NCBI RefSeq assembly: GCF_003469185.1
Contig: NZ_QSIL01000013.1
Location: 1-6,266 of the forward strand
Direction: 5' to 3'
Source: Collinsella sp. AM34-10
Lineage (GTDB): Bacteria; Actinomycetota; Coriobacteriia; Coriobacteriales; Coriobacteriaceae
Length of the DNA stretch: 6,266 nucleotides
Part shown: positions 5,075 to 6,266 of the stretch, piece after piece
How positions within the stretch are numbered: the first letter of the stretch is position 1
Layout: each line of letters opens with the position of its first letter
Position numbers and translations under genes: made by a program
Notes under the pieces: generated by a model
What the model was told of the DNA's origin: nothing
Database searches by the model: none
The model's input: only the letters and a program-made list of their open reading frames with translations

Positions 5075-6082
5075 ATGGCTCTTAATCTTTCTGGTCGAAG
5101 CGTTCTTACCCTGCTTGACTTTACGTCCGAGGAAATCGAGTACATGCTCGACCTCTCAAAGAACTTCAAGGATATGAAGCGCGCCGGTTATCCGCACCGC
5201 TTTCTCGAGGGCAAGAACATTGTCCTGCTGTTTGAGAAGACCTCAACGCGCACGCGCTGTGCCTTCGAGGTCGGCGGTATGGACCTGGGTATGGGTGTGA
5301 CCTACCTCGACCCCGGCTCGTCGCAGATGGGCAAGAAAGAGTCCATCGAGGATACCGCCCGCGTGCTCGGTCGCATGTATGACGGTATTGAGTATCGCGG
5401 CTCCGACCAGTCGATCGTCGAGGAGCTTGCCGCCAAGGCTGGCGTTCCCGTCTGGAACGGTCTGACCAACGAGTACCATCCCACCCAGGCCCTTGCCGAC
5501 ATTCTTACCATGCGTGAGGAGTTTGGCGACACGCGCGGCATGAAGCTCACCTATATGGGCAAGGAGCAGGGCAACGTCAGCGACTCCCTGATGGTTATCT
5601 GCGCCAAGCTCGGCATTAACTTCTGCTCCTGCGGACCCAAGGGCGATGTCGAGGGCGCCACGCACTTCGATCCCGAGCTTCTTGAGCGCTGCCAGGAGAT
5701 CGCCGCTCAGAATGGCTGCACGATCCAGCTCACTGAGGATATCGACGAGGGCGTCAAGGATGCAGACGTGATCTATACGGACGTTTGGGTCGGTATGGGT
5801 CAGGCTGAGGAGCTGTGGAAGAGCCGAATCGATCTTCTCTCTCCCTATCGAGTAACGCCCGAGGTCATGGCCAAGGCAAACCCCGGCGCCATCTTTATGC
5901 ACTGCCTGCCGAGCTTCCACGATACGCAGACCACCATCGGCGCCGAGATTGCCGAGAAGTTCGGCGTGACCGAGATGGAGGTTTCCGACGAGGTCTTTGA
6001 GAGCGCGCAGTCTCGTGTGTTCCAGGAGGCCGAGAACCGCATGCATACCATTAAGGCCATGATGTACGCGACGCTTCGCTAG
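5075..6082 (+). CDS. arcB: Ornithine carbamoyltransferase, catabolic type, with an altered ornithine pocket
   Basis: In the ADI pathway this cytosolic enzyme phosphorolyses citrulline to ornithine and carbamoyl phosphate. The 335-residue length fits OTC (about 330-340), and the N-terminus ([17 protein letters not shown]) and C-terminus ([19 protein letters not shown]) are OTC-like. Carbamoyl-phosphate motifs are intact: STRTR (57-61), HPTQ (135-138) and HCLP (276-279). The ornithine side is unusual. The GDGRNNxxNSL motif reads [11 protein letters not shown] (162-172), placing Asp170 where E. coli OTC has Asn167; the SMG loop reads DVWVGMG (236-242), with Gly240 for Ser235, while Asp236 and Met241 are kept. 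It lacks the putrescine carbamoyltransferase YGLY loop. It follows arcA by 85 nt and precedes arcC by 23 nt, ending in a double TAG. Operon context argues strongly for citrulline phosphorolysis; the pocket changes leave room for shifted specificity or kinetics. Confidence 0.9.
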   Translation: MALNLSGRSVLTLLDFTSEEIEYMLDLSKNFKDMKRAGYPHRFLEGKNIVLLFEKTSTRTRCAFEVGGMDLGMGVTYLDPGSSQMGKKESIEDTARVLGRMYDGIEYRGSDQSIVEELAAKAGVPVWNGLTNEYHPTQALADILTMREEFGDTRGMKLTYMGKEQGNVSDSLMVICAKLGINFCSCGPKGDVEGATHFDPELLERCQEIAAQNGCTIQLTEDIDEGVKDADVIYTDVWVGMGQAEELWKSRIDLLSPYRVTPEVMAKANPGAIFMHCLPSFHDTQTTIGAEIAEKFGVTEMEVSDEVFESAQSRVFQEAENRMHTIKAMMYATLR

Positions 6083-6105
6083 TAGCTGGGAAGTGAACGA
6101 ATACT

Positions 6106-6266
6106 ATGAGTAAACCGTACGGTAAGCCCGACCGCATCGTTGTCGCCCTTGGCGGCAACGCCCTCGGCAACAACCCCGTCGAGCAGATCCAGGCCGTGAG
6201 CAACACCGCCCACGCTCTCCTTGGTCTTATCGAGCAGGGTAACGAGATCATCATCACCCACGGCAA
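6106..6266 (+). CDS. arcC: Carbamate kinase, 5' part only (cut by window end)
   Basis: The first 53 codons of carbamate kinase are present, out of about 310 expected. The enzyme makes ATP from carbamoyl phosphate and ADP, releasing ammonia and carbon dioxide; it is the energy-yielding last step of the ADI pathway. The visible sequence holds [11 protein letters not shown] (11-21), the N-terminal phosphate-binding strand-loop of the amino acid kinase fold, and EIIITHG (47-53), the start of the conserved THGNGPQ segment. The ATG at 6106 lies 10 residues before IVVALGGNA, typical of ArcC. The upstream GGGAAG (6088-6093) is a modest Shine-Dalgarno at 12-nt spacing, so coupling to arcB translation across the 23-nt gap is likely. 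The reading frame is intact to the window edge. Confidence 0.95.
   Translation, partial: MSKPYGKPDRIVVALGGNALGNNPVEQIQAVSNTAHALLGLIEQGNEIIITHG

Overview
The window carries an arginine deiminase (ADI) locus arranged around a divergent control region. GC content is moderately high. The rightward genes are strongly biased to CGC/CGT arginine codons and use GAAAGGA-type ribosome binding sites. A DcuC/YfcC-type permease stands in for an APA-type ArcD. Together these suggest an anaerobic arginine fermenter; my best guess is a Coriobacteriia member such as Collinsella or Olsenella, but that is an inference from style, not a sequence match.

Layout, left to right. At 12-44 there is a strong intrinsic terminator on the + strand for a gene outside the window. 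On the - strand, a two-gene unit runs leftward from 1975: a diverged arginine deiminase paralogue (725-1975), then after a 2-nt gap an XRE-type regulator with a LexA/S24-like C-terminal domain (72-722). The region 1976-2253 is a 278-bp AT-rich divergent intergenic region holding two TTGA-N9-TCAA inverted repeats 30 bp apart, a consensus -35 hexamer inside the first of them, and a perfect 14-bp palindrome. On the + strand from 2254 come the permease (arcD-like), canonical arcA (3745-4989), a 10-bp hairpin, arcB-like ornithine carbamoyltransferase (5075-6082), and the first 53 codons of arcC (6106 to the window edge).

The rightward genes form the complete fermentation route. Arginine is imported in exchange for ornithine, deiminated to citrulline, and split by phosphate into ornithine and carbamoyl phosphate. 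The carbamoyl phosphate then yields ATP through carbamate kinase.

The unusual part is the leftward pair. The ADI paralogue keeps the catalytic Cys, His, Asp and Glu, but has lost all three arginines of the catalytic C-terminal loop. The regulator has a LexA-fold domain in which both catalytic positions are replaced (Ser to Ala132, Lys to Arg169), so it should not self-cleave. I propose a local sensor/regulator module for the arc operon, or an ADI-family enzyme with a changed substrate and its own regulator. Separately, the arcB product departs from the family at two of the four positions that normally bind ornithine.
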